From contig NZ_VISR01000013.1 of the NCBI RefSeq assembly GCF_007827595.1, positions 62,001-126,000 of the forward strand: 64,000 nucleotides of DNA, read 5' to 3'. The DNA is from Streptomyces sp. BK340. Its GTDB lineage: Bacteria > Actinomycetota > Actinomycetes > Streptomycetales > Streptomycetaceae. Both the position numbers and the translations under genes were made by a program. Below, piece after piece: positions 41,891 through 50,135 of this stretch. Position 1 is the stretch's first letter. Every line of letters begins with the position of its first letter. Under the pieces are notes generated by a model, which worked only from the letters and a program-made list of their open reading frames with translations, ran no database searches and had not been told where the DNA came from.

Positions 41891-42643
41891 TCAGATCTCG
41901 TACGTGACCCGCGGCGCGGCCAGCTCCACCGGCCCCGCGAAGACCTCGCGCGCGTCCGCGAGGTTGACCTGCGGGTCCGTCCACGGCGGGATGTGGGTGA
42001 GGACCAGCCTGCGGGCGCCCGCGCGGGCCGCCGCCTCGCCCGCCTCACGGCCGTTGAGGTGCAGGTCGGGGATGTTCTCCTTGCCGTGCGTGAACGCCGC
42101 CTCGCACAGGAACAGGTCGGTGTCCCGGGCCAGCTCGTCCAGCGCCTCGCTGACGCCCGTGTCGCCGGAGTACGTCAGGGACTTCCCGCCGTGTTCGATG
42201 CGGATGGCGTACGCCTCCACGGGGTGCCGGACCCGCTCGGTGTGCACGGTGAACGGGCCGATCTCGAACGTGGACGGCTTGACCGTGTGGAAGTCGAAGA
42301 CCTCGCTCATGGAGGAGGCGGAGGGGGTGTCGGCGTACGCCGTGGTCAGACGGTGCTCGGTGCCCTCGGGGCCGTAGACCGGGATCGGGCCGCAGCGGCC
42401 GCCGTCGTGACGGTAGTAGCGCGCGACGAAGTACGCGCACATGTCGATGCAATGATCGGCGTGCAGATGGCTCAGGAAGATGGCGTCGAGGTCGTAGAGA
42501 CCGCAGTGACGCTGCAACTCTCCGAGGGCGCCATTGCCCATGTCGAGGAGCAGCCGGAAGCCGTCGGCCTCTACGAGGTAGCTCGAACAGGCCGATTCCG
42601 CGGACGGGAACGACCCCGAGCAGCCGACGACGGTGAGCTTCAT
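41891..42643 (-). CDS. Metallo-beta-lactamase fold hydrolase (RNase Z-like)
   Basis: A 250-residue MBL-fold hydrolase. The zinc motif is FLSHLHADHCIDMCAYFVARYY; further ligands are in YSGDTG (Asp) and LVLTHIPPW (His). The opening MKLTVVGCSGSFPSAESACSSYLVE is typical of the RNase Z-like/cAMP phosphodiesterase-like branch in actinobacteria. True tRNase Z exosite features are not seen, so the substrate (RNA, cyclic nucleotide or ester) is open. ATG at 42643 with GGAGG upstream. Confidence 0.9.
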   Translation of the reverse strand: MKLTVVGCSGSFPSAESACSSYLVEADGFRLLLDMGNGALGELQRHCGLYDLDAIFLSHLHADHCIDMCAYFVARYYRHDGGRCGPIPVYGPEGTEHRLTTAYADTPSASSMSEVFDFHTVKPSTFEIGPFTVHTERVRHPVEAYAIRIEHGGKSLTYSGDTGVSEALDELARDTDLFLCEAAFTHGKENIPDLHLNGREAGEAAARAGARRLVLTHIPPWTDPQVNLADAREVFAGPVELAAPRVTYEI

Positions 42644-42884
42644 GAAGCAGAAACCTCCGTAGGCGGGAAACCGATGGGCGGGATCCGGGGAGAGGGGTCG
42701 GGAAGGGAGCAGACGGGGGTCGTGCGGTTCGTCGAGCGTAAGGCGCAAAAGGGCCGGTCGCTCCTCCGCCAGGGGCCGTTGTGGGCGAACTCACCTGTGC
42801 TGTCACCGGTTCGGCTGGACCGGGGGCGCAGGTAGCTCACAAGAGGGCGCGCGCCGCCAAGCGCACGCCGGTAACGTCGTCCGT

Positions 42885-43343
42885 ATGGACACGTCATGGT
42901 GGCTGGCGCTCGCGGCGGTGGTGCTGCTCGCGCTGGTCGCCACGCTCGTCGACGGCTGGGGCCGGGGCCGCCGTCCCGGCGGGCGCAGGCTGCGGCCGCC
43001 CGGGCGCCCCGGCGGCCGGGCCCGGGTGACGACACGTCCGCACCCGGGGGACATCTGGTGGGCGAACGTGCCCTACGAGGACCGATCCGAGATCAAGGAC
43101 CGGCCCTGTCTGGTGCTGGCCGTGCGCGGCGACCGGGCCACGGTCGCGAAGATCACCAGCAAGTACCACGACGAGCGCGCCGGGGTGATCCCGCTGCCGC
43201 CCGGCGCCGTCGGCGACGCCCACGGCCGGCCCAGCTTCCTGCAGACGGACGAGCTGCGGGAGGTCCCGGTGTGGGACTTCCGCCGCCGGGTGGGCGTGGT
43301 CGACCCGGTCCTGTGGGACCAGGTCAGACACCTCGCCGGCTAG
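42885..43343 (+). CDS. PemK/MazF-family protein with N-terminal membrane helix
   Basis: A 152-residue protein. The first helix (SWWLALAAVVLLALVATLVDGW) is followed by an Arg/Gly/Pro linker and a MazF/PemK-type domain: RPHPGDIWWANVPYEDRSEIKDRPCLVLAVRGDRATVAKITSK, then FLQTDELREVPVWDFRRRVGVVD. MazF toxins are mRNA interferases; the Arg in the RPCLVL strand is retained, but no antitoxin gene lies next to it. The membrane tether is unusual. It may be a non-toxic relative. Its stop overlaps that of the convergent lipoprotein gene. Confidence 0.85.
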   Translation: MDTSWWLALAAVVLLALVATLVDGWGRGRRPGGRRLRPPGRPGGRARVTTRPHPGDIWWANVPYEDRSEIKDRPCLVLAVRGDRATVAKITSKYHDERAGVIPLPPGAVGDAHGRPSFLQTDELREVPVWDFRRRVGVVDPVLWDQVRHLAG

Positions 43344-43804
43344 CTGACCGTCACGGTGGCCCTCCACTCCTCGATGCCCTTGCAGGAGACCTGGCCGGAG
43401 GCCGTGGGCTCGGGGCACAGCGGGCGGGAGGACGTCAGCTCGGCCTTTCCGGCCGCCACCGCCTGGTAGGCGGCGCTCGCGTCGCCCGGCTGGAGGACGA
43501 AGCCCGCGTTGATCGCCTTGAGGGCGGTGCCGCTCGCCGCTACCGGCTTCCAGGGGCGGCTCCTGGTCCCGTCGAGGGTGAGCCGCAGCTCGCCACCCTT
43601 GGCCAGGCAGACGGTACGGCCGTTGTCGGCGGCGGTCAGCTCCACGTGGGTGACGCAGCCGCTGCCGGACGAAGGGGCCGACGCCGAGGGCGACACCTTG
43701 CCGTTGTCACCGCTGCCGCTGCCGGTGCCCCCGCCGTTCTGGGAGCCGCAGCCCGCGAGCAGCAGCGCTGCCGCCGCGAGGGCGACGGTCGTCGTACGGC
43801 GCAT
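43340..43804 (-). CDS. Secreted lipoprotein, unknown
   Basis: A 154-residue lipoprotein: VALAAAALLLAGCGS gives a clear lipobox (LAGC), followed by a Gly/Ser-rich linker. The mature domain (about residues 50-154) has four cysteines (GCVTH, TVCLAKGG, RPLCPEP, SCKGIEEW), probably forming two disulfides, in a beta-rich fold with the motif RSRPWKPVAASG. No known binding site is recognised. The gene is monocistronic and converges with the MazF-like gene. Confidence 0.82.
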   Translation of the reverse strand: MRRTTTVALAAAALLLAGCGSQNGGGTGSGSGDNGKVSPSASAPSSGSGCVTHVELTAADNGRTVCLAKGGELRLTLDGTRSRPWKPVAASGTALKAINAGFVLQPGDASAAYQAVAAGKAELTSSRPLCPEPTASGQVSCKGIEEWRATVTVS

Positions 43805-43878
43805 GGGGTCCGCCTTTCTGCCGTGACCGGCCGGCCTGCCGGTCTCCTGGTGCAGATGAGACGTACCACCGGCACGGA

Positions 43879-43921
43879 CGGATCCCGCACCCGGAACGCC
43901 TTCTTCCGGGTACGGGATCCG
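43879..43921 (-). terminator. Terminator hairpin of the S53 protease gene
   Basis: Arms of 18 nt (CGGATCCCGCACCCGGAA and TTCCGGGTACGGGATCCG) pair with one mismatch around a 7-nt loop, 14 nt past the protease stop on the minus strand. Confidence 0.75.
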
Positions 43922-43934
43922 ATTGCCGTAAGGA

Positions 43935-46004
43935 TCAGCTGGTCGTCAGGGCGGTGTCGTCCACGACGAAGCTGGTCTGCAGGGAGGAGTCCTCCACCCC
44001 GCTGAACTTCAGGGTGACCGTCTGACCCGCGAACGAGGACAGGTCGAAGGTCTTCTGCGCGTACCCGGAGGCGGCGTTGACGTTCGAGTACGTCGCCAGG
44101 GTGGTCGAACCGGCGGTCACGGTCAGCTTGTCGTACGCGGTGCTGCCGGTCTCGGCGGTGTCGATGTGCAGGTAGAAGGTGAAGCTGGCCTTGCAGCCGG
44201 CCGGGACGGTCACCGACTGGGACAGCGTGTCGGTGTGCGAGGAGCCGTAACCGTCGAGCCAGGCCTTGTAGGAACCGCCGTGCGCGGCCTCACCGGAGTC
44301 GTTGGTGATGACGCCGCTGCTCGCGGTCCAGGTGGTGTTGCCCGACTCGAAGCCCGCGTTGCCGAGCAGCTGGGCCGAGGTGCAGGTGCCGCCGGAGGAG
44401 CCGACCGTCCAGGTGAAGGAGGTCGAGCCGGAGGCGCCGGTGGAGTCGGTGGCGGTGACCGTGACCTGGTAGGTGCCCGCGGTGGACGCCGTACCGGAGA
44501 TCAGGCCGGAGGAGCTGTTGATGGACAGACCGGTCGGCAGGCCGGAGGCGCTGTAGGTCAGGGTCGCGCCCGCGCTGTCGGTGGCGTGGATCTGCAGGCC
44601 GGCCGAGCCGCCGGTGGTGGTCGACTGGCTGCCCGGGTTGGTGACGGACACCGTGTTGCCGGTGCTGGTGCCGGCGGTGAAGGCGGTGGTGCCGTTCGGG
44701 GTGCCCCAGCCGGTCGGGCCGTCGTAGCCGGTGCCCGCGGTGCAGAAGTACGAGGTGGAGCAGGAGCCGTTGCTGCCGCTGGTCACGTCGTACAAGTTGC
44801 TCGTGTGGGAGTACGGGTACTTCGCCGGGTAGTCGCCGGAACCCGGGGTGCCCGCGAGGGCGTACACGCCGGCGACGATCGGGGCGGAGGCGCTGGTGCC
44901 GCCGTAGACCGCCCAGCCGGAGCCGCCGTAGGTGTCGTAGACCGCCACGCCGGTGGCCGGGTCGGCGACCGCGGAGACGTCGGCCTCCATGCGCTTGGAG
45001 CAGCCGCTGTCGGTCTGCCAGCTCGGCTTCGGGTCGTACGCCGAGCAGCCGGAGCCGGTGCCCTCGGTGGAGCTGGTGTGCCACACCGACTCGCTCCAGC
45101 CACGGGAGTTGGAGGCGGTGGAGAGCGCGGTGCCGCCGACGGCGGTCACGTACTGGGAGGTCGCCGGGTACTCGGCGCCGTAGGCGGAGTCACCGGAGGA
45201 GACGGTGATGGCGACGCCCGGGTGCTTGAAGTACTGGGTGTCCTCGCTGGTCTGCGAGGAGGACTCGGAGCCGCCCCAGCTGTTGGAGACGACCTTGGCG
45301 CCCAGCGTGACGGCCTCGTTCTCGGCGATGCCGAGGTCGGTGTCGTTCGCGGAGTTCGCCTCGACCAGGTCGATGCTGCAGTTCGGGCAGACCGCGCTGA
45401 CCATGTCGAGGTCGAGCGCCTCTTCACCGGCCCAGCCGGTGTCGTTGGTCGGCAGCGAGGTGGTGGAGCCGGTCTGGCTGACCTGCTTGAAGCAGCCGTT
45501 GGCCTTGGTGCACGCGGACAGGCCGTAGGTGGAGCGGTAAGTGGCCAGGTCCGACTCGGCGTTGGGGTCGTTGTAGGCGTCGACGATGGCAACGGTCAGG
45601 CCGGAGCCGCCCGTCGAGGGCAGGTTGTAGGCGCTGTGCAGATTGGCCGGGGAGAGGCCGGAGGGTGCGGCGGCGGCGAGCGCCGAGGCGAGCCGCTGCT
45701 TGATGTCGGTGCGCCGCTGGGCGAAGCAGGACGCGTGGCCCGGCTCGGCGGTGGCGCACAGATGGGTCGTCGGGACCTTCTGCCCGGCCTTGCCGGTCGA
45801 GTGGAAGATCTGGCGCTCGGGTGCGGTCAGGGCCTTGGCGTTCTGCGCGGCCCGCGAGATGTGGGGCGCGGGAGCGGCGGCGGCCTGGGCCCCGGCCACC
45901 GGCGCCGCGGCCAGTCCGGCGACGGTCAGGGCGAGGGTGGGGAGGGCGACGGAGACGAGTCTTCGAAGACTCCGTGTCCGCCCGCTCGGGCGTGACTCAC
46001 GCAT
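43935..46004 (-). CDS. Secreted S53 (sedolisin-type) peptidase
   Basis: A 689-residue extracellular serine-carboxyl protease. A signal peptide (LRRLVSVALPTLALTVAGLAAAPVAGAQA) and a pro-region precede the catalytic domain. The Glu and Asp of the triad lie in TGWAGEEALDLDMVSAVCPNC, the oxyanion Asp in ITVSSGDSAYGAEYP, and the nucleophile in YGGTSASAPIVAGVYAL. An Ig-like putative domain follows (LQIHATDSAGATLTYSASGL ... TWTVGSS), and a C-terminal beta-sandwich (STAYDKLTVTAGSTTLATYS). It probably degrades protein in acidic surroundings. ATG 46004 with GGAGG upstream. Confidence 0.9.
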   Translation of the reverse strand: MRESRPSGRTRSLRRLVSVALPTLALTVAGLAAAPVAGAQAAAAPAPHISRAAQNAKALTAPERQIFHSTGKAGQKVPTTHLCATAEPGHASCFAQRRTDIKQRLASALAAAAPSGLSPANLHSAYNLPSTGGSGLTVAIVDAYNDPNAESDLATYRSTYGLSACTKANGCFKQVSQTGSTTSLPTNDTGWAGEEALDLDMVSAVCPNCSIDLVEANSANDTDLGIAENEAVTLGAKVVSNSWGGSESSSQTSEDTQYFKHPGVAITVSSGDSAYGAEYPATSQYVTAVGGTALSTASNSRGWSESVWHTSSTEGTGSGCSAYDPKPSWQTDSGCSKRMEADVSAVADPATGVAVYDTYGGSGWAVYGGTSASAPIVAGVYALAGTPGSGDYPAKYPYSHTSNLYDVTSGSNGSCSTSYFCTAGTGYDGPTGWGTPNGTTAFTAGTSTGNTVSVTNPGSQSTTTGGSAGLQIHATDSAGATLTYSASGLPTGLSINSSSGLISGTASTAGTYQVTVTATDSTGASGSTSFTWTVGSSGGTCTSAQLLGNAGFESGNTTWTASSGVITNDSGEAAHGGSYKAWLDGYGSSHTDTLSQSVTVPAGCKASFTFYLHIDTAETGSTAYDKLTVTAGSTTLATYSNVNAASGYAQKTFDLSSFAGQTVTLKFSGVEDSSLQTSFVVDDTALTTS

Positions 46005-46225
46005 GGGGTACTGCCTCCATGGGGAAGTGGGGTTTCTCGCACTGGTTGGGCAGGCCCTTGACGCGCGTAGCGGCGGCAGTACCGCGCAGTCATGAGCATG
46101 ACACTTCAGGCGTCCCGCATGTCGAGTGAGCGTGACATGACAGGGTGCGGGAGGACCGTAGCCCCGGCCGGAGAGCCACCGGCAGTACCGGAGGTAATTC
46201 TTTGCCCCTCCATAGGATGGGATTG

Positions 46226-46245
46226 GCCCCCTCATAGGAGGGGGC
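46226..46245 (-). terminator. Hairpin downstream of cysM
   Basis: GCCCCCTC-ATAG-GAGGGGGC, a perfect 8-bp stem 20 nt past the cysM stop. The rest of 46005-46265 is the promoter side of the S53 protease gene and shows no reading frame. Confidence 0.65.
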
Positions 46246-46265
46246 TGACGTGCGCTTGAGGCGTG

Positions 46266-47216
46266 CTACGCCCAGAGCTGGCCCTGGAGCGTCTCGATGG
46301 CCTCCTCGGTGGTGGCCGCCGTGTAGACGCCGGTGGAGAGGTACTTCCAGCCGCCGTCGGCCACGATGAAGACGATGTCGGCGCTCTCGCCGGCCTGCAC
46401 CGCCTTCCTGCCGACGCCGATCGCCGCGTGCAGTGCGGCGCCGGTGGAGACACCCGCGAAGATGCCCTCCTGCTGCAGGAGTTCACGGGTGCGGGTGACC
46501 GCGTCGGCCGAGCCGACCGAGAAGCGGGTGGTGAGCACGGAGGCGTCGTACAGCTCCGGTACGAAGCCCTCGTCGAGGTTGCGCAGGCCGTAGACCAGGT
46601 CGTCGTAGCGCGGTTCGGCGGCGACGATCTTCACGTCCGGCTTGTGCTCGCGCAGGTAGCGGCCGACGCCCATGAGGGTGCCGGTGGTGCCGAGGCCCGC
46701 GACGAAGTGGGTGATGGAGGGCAGGTCGGCGAGGATCTCCGGACCCGTCGTCGCGTAGTGGGCGCCCGCGTTGTCCGGGTTGCCGTACTGGTAGAGCATC
46801 ACCCAGTCGGGGTGCTCGGCGGCCAGCTCCTTGGCCACGCGCACGGCGGTGTTGGAGCCGCCCGCGGCCGGTGAGGAGATGATCTCGGCGCCCCACATGC
46901 CGAGCAGGTCCCGGCGTTCCTGCGAGGTGTTCTCGGGCATCACGCACACCATGCGGTAGCCCTTGAGCTTCGCCGCCATGGCCAGGGAGATGCCCGTGTT
47001 GCCGGAGGTCGGCTCCAGGATCGTGCAGCCCGGGGTGAGCCGGCCGTCCTTCTCCGCCTGCTCGATCATGTGCAGGGCCGGGCGGTCCTTGACCGAGCCG
47101 GTCGGGTTGCGGTCCTCCAGCTTGGCCCAGATACGGACGTCCGGGGACGGCGACAGCCGCGGCAGGCGCACCAAGGGGGTGTTGCCCACCGCGGCCAGCG
47201 GGGAGTCGTAGCGCAT
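46266..47216 (-). CDS. cysM: CysO-dependent cysteine synthase (CysM type)
   Basis: A 316-residue PLP enzyme of the cysteine synthase family. The PLP lysine lies in KLEDRNPTGSVKDRPAL, the substrate loop is EPTSGNTGIS, and the phosphate-binding region is VAGLGTTGTLMGVGRYL. Adjacent cysO and mec genes match the Mycobacterium pathway, in which CysM joins O-phosphoserine with thiocarboxylated CysO, rather than using sulfide with O-acetylserine. It starts 7 nt after cysO and is presumably cotranscribed with it. Confidence 0.95.
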   Translation of the reverse strand: MRYDSPLAAVGNTPLVRLPRLSPSPDVRIWAKLEDRNPTGSVKDRPALHMIEQAEKDGRLTPGCTILEPTSGNTGISLAMAAKLKGYRMVCVMPENTSQERRDLLGMWGAEIISSPAAGGSNTAVRVAKELAAEHPDWVMLYQYGNPDNAGAHYATTGPEILADLPSITHFVAGLGTTGTLMGVGRYLREHKPDVKIVAAEPRYDDLVYGLRNLDEGFVPELYDASVLTTRFSVGSADAVTRTRELLQQEGIFAGVSTGAALHAAIGVGRKAVQAGESADIVFIVADGGWKYLSTGVYTAATTEEAIETLQGQLWA

Positions 47217-47223
47217 GCCGGTC

Positions 47224-47502
47224 TCAGGCCATGCCGCCGGCCACGGCCGGCAGGATCGTCACGGTGTCGCCGTCGGTCAGCTTGGTGTCGATGCCGTCGA
47301 CGAAGCGGACGTCCTCGTCGTTCAGGTACACGTTGACGAAGCGGCGCAGCTGGCCGTTGTCCACGATGCGGGCCTGGATGCCCGCGTGCCGGGTCTCGAG
47401 GTCGGTGAACAGGTCGGCGAGGGTCTCACCGCTGCCCTCCACCGCCTTCTGACCGTCGGTGTACTGGCGGAGGATGGTCGGGATGCGGACCTCGATGGCC
47501 AT
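47224..47502 (-). CDS. cysO: Sulfur carrier protein CysO (MoaD/ThiS family)
   Basis: A 92-residue ubiquitin-fold sulfur carrier (MAIEVRIPTILRQYTDGQKAVEG ... LADLFTDLETRHAGI ... FVNVYLNDEDVRF). The C-terminus is TILPAVAGGMA, so two residues follow the Gly-Gly that must be exposed for adenylation and thiocarboxylation. The metalloprotease encoded upstream (Mec) could trim them. In use the carrier brings sulfur to CysM, and Mec frees the new cysteine from the adduct. Confidence 0.94.
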   Translation of the reverse strand: MAIEVRIPTILRQYTDGQKAVEGSGETLADLFTDLETRHAGIQARIVDNGQLRRFVNVYLNDEDVRFVDGIDTKLTDGDTVTILPAVAGGMA

Positions 47503-47621
47503 GGTTGCGGGCTCCTGTCGGAAAGGGTTGGTTCGTCGAATCGGTGTGGGCGCGCCCGGGTCCCCCCAGGCGTTCGGCACCGGGTGAGCGCCGCGGCACG
47601 GCCGTGCGGCGGCGGGGAACG

Positions 47622-47717
47622 TCAACAGATGGCGCTGTTCAGCCTGCACAGGTCGACGTGCAGCCGCGCCACGAGCAGAATGCCCGGCGTCATCTCGCTC
47701 ACGTCGTTCAGAACCAT
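47622..47717 (-). CDS. Cysteine-responsive leader peptide
   Basis: A 31-codon frame, MVLNDVSEM ... RLHVDLCRLNSAIC, ending TGT-TGA. The RLHVDLCR segment followed by a terminal Cys is the hallmark of the putative leader peptides found before sulfur-assimilation genes in Streptomyces. It lies 119 nt before cysO, downstream of mec. Slow reading of the two Cys codons when cysteine is scarce would alter the following RNA structure. A TACGAT box 7-13 nt before the ATG suggests a promoter and a very short leader. Confidence 0.82.
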   Translation of the reverse strand: MVLNDVSEMTPGILLVARLHVDLCRLNSAIC

Positions 47718-47796
47718 GGGCTCATCGTATCGATTCCCGGTCCCGCTCCCAGAGTGTGATCTCAGATGGTGGATGAATTCTGACCGAATCGCGGGA

Positions 47797-48219
47797 TCAG
47801 TAGGCCTCCACGACCTTGACCTCCTCCTCCGTGACCTCGCCTTCCACGATGCGGTAGGAGCGGAACTGGAAGTCGCCGAGTCCGTCGGTGTCGGCGGTGG
47901 ACACCAGGACGTAGTGGGCGCCGGGCTCGTTCGCGTACGAGATGTCGGTGCGGGACGGGTACGCCTCCGTCGCCGTGTGCGAGTGGTAGATCACCACCGG
48001 CTCCTCGTCCCGGTCGTCCATCTCGCGGTAGAGCTTGAGGAGGTCGCCGGAGTCGAACTCGTAGAACGTGGGCGACATGGCCGCGTTCAGCATCGGGACG
48101 AAGCGCTCGGGGCGGTCCGAACCGGCCGGGCCCGCGACGACGCCGCACGCCTCGTCGGGGTGGTCCTTGCGCGCGTGCGCGACGATCTGGTCGACGAGGG
48201 CCTGGGTGATGGTCAGCAT
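47797..48219 (-). CDS. mec: JAMM/MPN+ metallopeptidase Mec (M67 family)
   Basis: A 140-residue zinc peptidase of the JAB1/MPN+ fold. The metal motif is VVIYHSHTATEAYPSRTDISYA (His-x-His ... Ser-x7-Asp), with the catalytic Glu in DEACGVVAG near residue 23. In mycobacteria Mec cleaves cysteine from the CysO-cysteine adduct. Here it may also remove the Met-Ala tail of CysO. It precedes the leader peptide, so transcripts may start both upstream and within the cluster. Confidence 0.93.
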   Translation of the reverse strand: MLTITQALVDQIVAHARKDHPDEACGVVAGPAGSDRPERFVPMLNAAMSPTFYEFDSGDLLKLYREMDDRDEEPVVIYHSHTATEAYPSRTDISYANEPGAHYVLVSTADTDGLGDFQFRSYRIVEGEVTEEEVKVVEAY

Positions 48220-48240
48220 GTCCGCCAGGATAAGCAGAGG

Positions 48241-48275
48241 GGCCGTCCCGTACCGAGGTGTGGTACGGGACGGCC
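48241..48275 (-). terminator. Perfect 14-bp hairpin between the permease and mec
   Basis: GGCCGTCCCGTACC (48241-48254) and GGTACGGGACGGCC (48262-48275), 7-nt loop. A second imperfect hairpin, with an outer GGACGTCC palindrome, covers about 48285-48345. Both follow the amino acid permease on the minus strand and precede mec. Confidence 0.72.
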
Positions 48276-48363
48276 CGCATGATGGACGTCCTGAGCGGCG
48301 GCCTCCGGGAGTGCCACGAGTACTCCCGGCGGCCGGACGTCCTGGGGATGGTCTCCCCGGTGG

Positions 48364-49782
48364 TCAGCCCACCTGTTCCAGCTCCGGCTCACGCCGGTCG
48401 GTGATCTGAGGCGTGCGGTTCTTCAGGAACAGCCAGCCGATGCCGAGCGCGACCGCCCAGACCGCCATCACGTACAGGCAGACGCGGGAGTCGGCGTCGT
48501 AGGCGATCAGGCCGGTGACGAAGAGCAGGAACGCGATGGCGATGTACGAGCACACCGCACCGCCCGGCGCCGGGAAGGACGAGGCGGGCAGCCGGCCCGC
48601 GTCGACCGCGCGGCGGTACAGGACGTGGCTGACCAGGATCATCAGCCAGGTCCAGATGCCGGCCGCGGTGGCGACGGAGGTGACGTAGCCGAACGCCTTC
48701 TCCGGGACGACGTAGTTCAGCACCACGCCGATGCCCATGAACAGCACCGAGACGGTGATGCCGAGCGCCGGGGTCTTGGACGCCGACAGCTTCGAGAAGG
48801 CCCGCGGGGCCTCGCCGTTGTCGGCCAGGGTGCGCAGCATGCGGCCGGTGGAGTACATGCCCGAGTTGCAGGACGACAGGGCCGCGGTGAGCACCACGAA
48901 GTTGACGATGCCGGCGCCGGCCGGGATGCCGATCATGGCGAAGGCCTTCACGAAGGGACTGACGCCCTCGGTGAACTCGGTCCACTTCACCACGCACAGG
49001 ATGACGGTGAGGGCACCGACGTAGAACAGGCCGATGCGCCAGGGCAGCGTGTTGATGGCCTTCGGGAGGGTCTTCTCCGGGTTCTCGGACTCGCCCGCGG
49101 TGACGCCGACCAGCTCGACGGCGAGGTAGGCGAACATCACGCCCTGCAGGGTCATCAGCGAGGAGCCGATGCCCTTGGGGAAGAAGCCGTCGAACTGCCA
49201 CAGGTTGGAGACGGACGCGGTGTCACCGGCGGCGCTGAAGCCGAAGGTGAGCACACCGAGACCGATCACGATCATGCCGATCAGGGCGGTGACCTTGACC
49301 ATCGAGAACCAGAACTCCAGCTCGCCGAAGAGCTTCACGGAGATCAGGTTCACCCCGAAGAGGACCACCAGGAAGACGAGTGCCGTCACCCACTGTGGAA
49401 CGGACGGGAACCAGTAGTTGATGTAGATCGCGGCGGCCGTCAGCTCGGCCATGCCGGTGACCACCCACATCAGCCAGTACGTCCAGGCCGTGAAGTAGCC
49501 GAAGAACGGGCCGAGGAACTCGCGGGAGTAGTCCGCGAACGAACCGGAGACCGGGCGGTAGAGCAGAAGCTCGCCCAGGGCTCGCATGATGAAGAAGATG
49601 ATCACGCCTGCGAGGGCGTACATCAGGATGAGGCTGGGGCCCGCCTTCTCGATGTTGGCCCCGGCCTTGAGGAACAGACCGACGCCGATGGCGCCGCCGA
49701 TCGCGATCATCTGGACCTGGCGGCTGCCGAGCCCGCGCTCGTAGCCCTCCTCAGGGGCTTCGGTGACCCTCTCAGAGGTCAT
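48364..49782 (-). CDS. Amino acid permease (APC superfamily)
   Basis: A 472-residue transporter with 12 predicted membrane helices. The consensus start is RQVQMIAIGGAIGVGLFLKAG and further family motifs are RALGELLLYRPVSGSFADYSREF and GVMFAYLAVELVGVTAGESENPEKTLPKAINTLPWRI. It belongs to the AAT branch (GabP/AroP/AnsP-like), but the substrate cannot be fixed from sequence. The ATG at 49782 lies 5' of GAGAAAGG at a longer than usual distance. It reads toward mec, separated from it by hairpins. Confidence 0.92.
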   Translation of the reverse strand: MTSERVTEAPEEGYERGLGSRQVQMIAIGGAIGVGLFLKAGANIEKAGPSLILMYALAGVIIFFIMRALGELLLYRPVSGSFADYSREFLGPFFGYFTAWTYWLMWVVTGMAELTAAAIYINYWFPSVPQWVTALVFLVVLFGVNLISVKLFGELEFWFSMVKVTALIGMIVIGLGVLTFGFSAAGDTASVSNLWQFDGFFPKGIGSSLMTLQGVMFAYLAVELVGVTAGESENPEKTLPKAINTLPWRIGLFYVGALTVILCVVKWTEFTEGVSPFVKAFAMIGIPAGAGIVNFVVLTAALSSCNSGMYSTGRMLRTLADNGEAPRAFSKLSASKTPALGITVSVLFMGIGVVLNYVVPEKAFGYVTSVATAAGIWTWLMILVSHVLYRRAVDAGRLPASSFPAPGGAVCSYIAIAFLLFVTGLIAYDADSRVCLYVMAVWAVALGIGWLFLKNRTPQITDRREPELEQVG

Positions 49783-50135
49783 GTCGTGGTGCGCCTTTCT
49801 CCATGCCGACCCGGGCCTTTCGTCGGCCTCGGATCGGGTTTCGATCCCCCCGGATTGATGGAGCTGAGCGGGTTTCGCGAGCCCGCTCGTGCCTGGCCGA
49901 CGGTCGCCGGCTCGGTGGCGCACCCGGCCGGACATGGGTGGTGTCGGCCGGGCGGTCGTGAAGATTTATCACGGCCGCAATATTGATCACAGAAGCACGA
50001 TGTGACGCACCGCACAGGGAAAAGCGGACAAAGAACGCTCTAAAGCGGCAAACCAGGCCGCAACGGTGACGTGATCGTTATCCGGATTTGAGCGTCCTCT
50101 GAGCGAACGCCGCACGCACTCGAAATCGGGACAAG
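49783..50135. other. 353-bp AT-richer promoter region upstream of the permease
   Basis: No gene is convincing. The part at 49955-50110 is notably less GC-rich than its surroundings (GAAGATTTATCACGG, GCAATATTGATCACAG, GATCGTTATCCGG) and contains the TTATCAC and TGATCAC half-sites near 49965 and 49985. This is where the permease promoter and any operator should lie. Confidence 0.5.
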
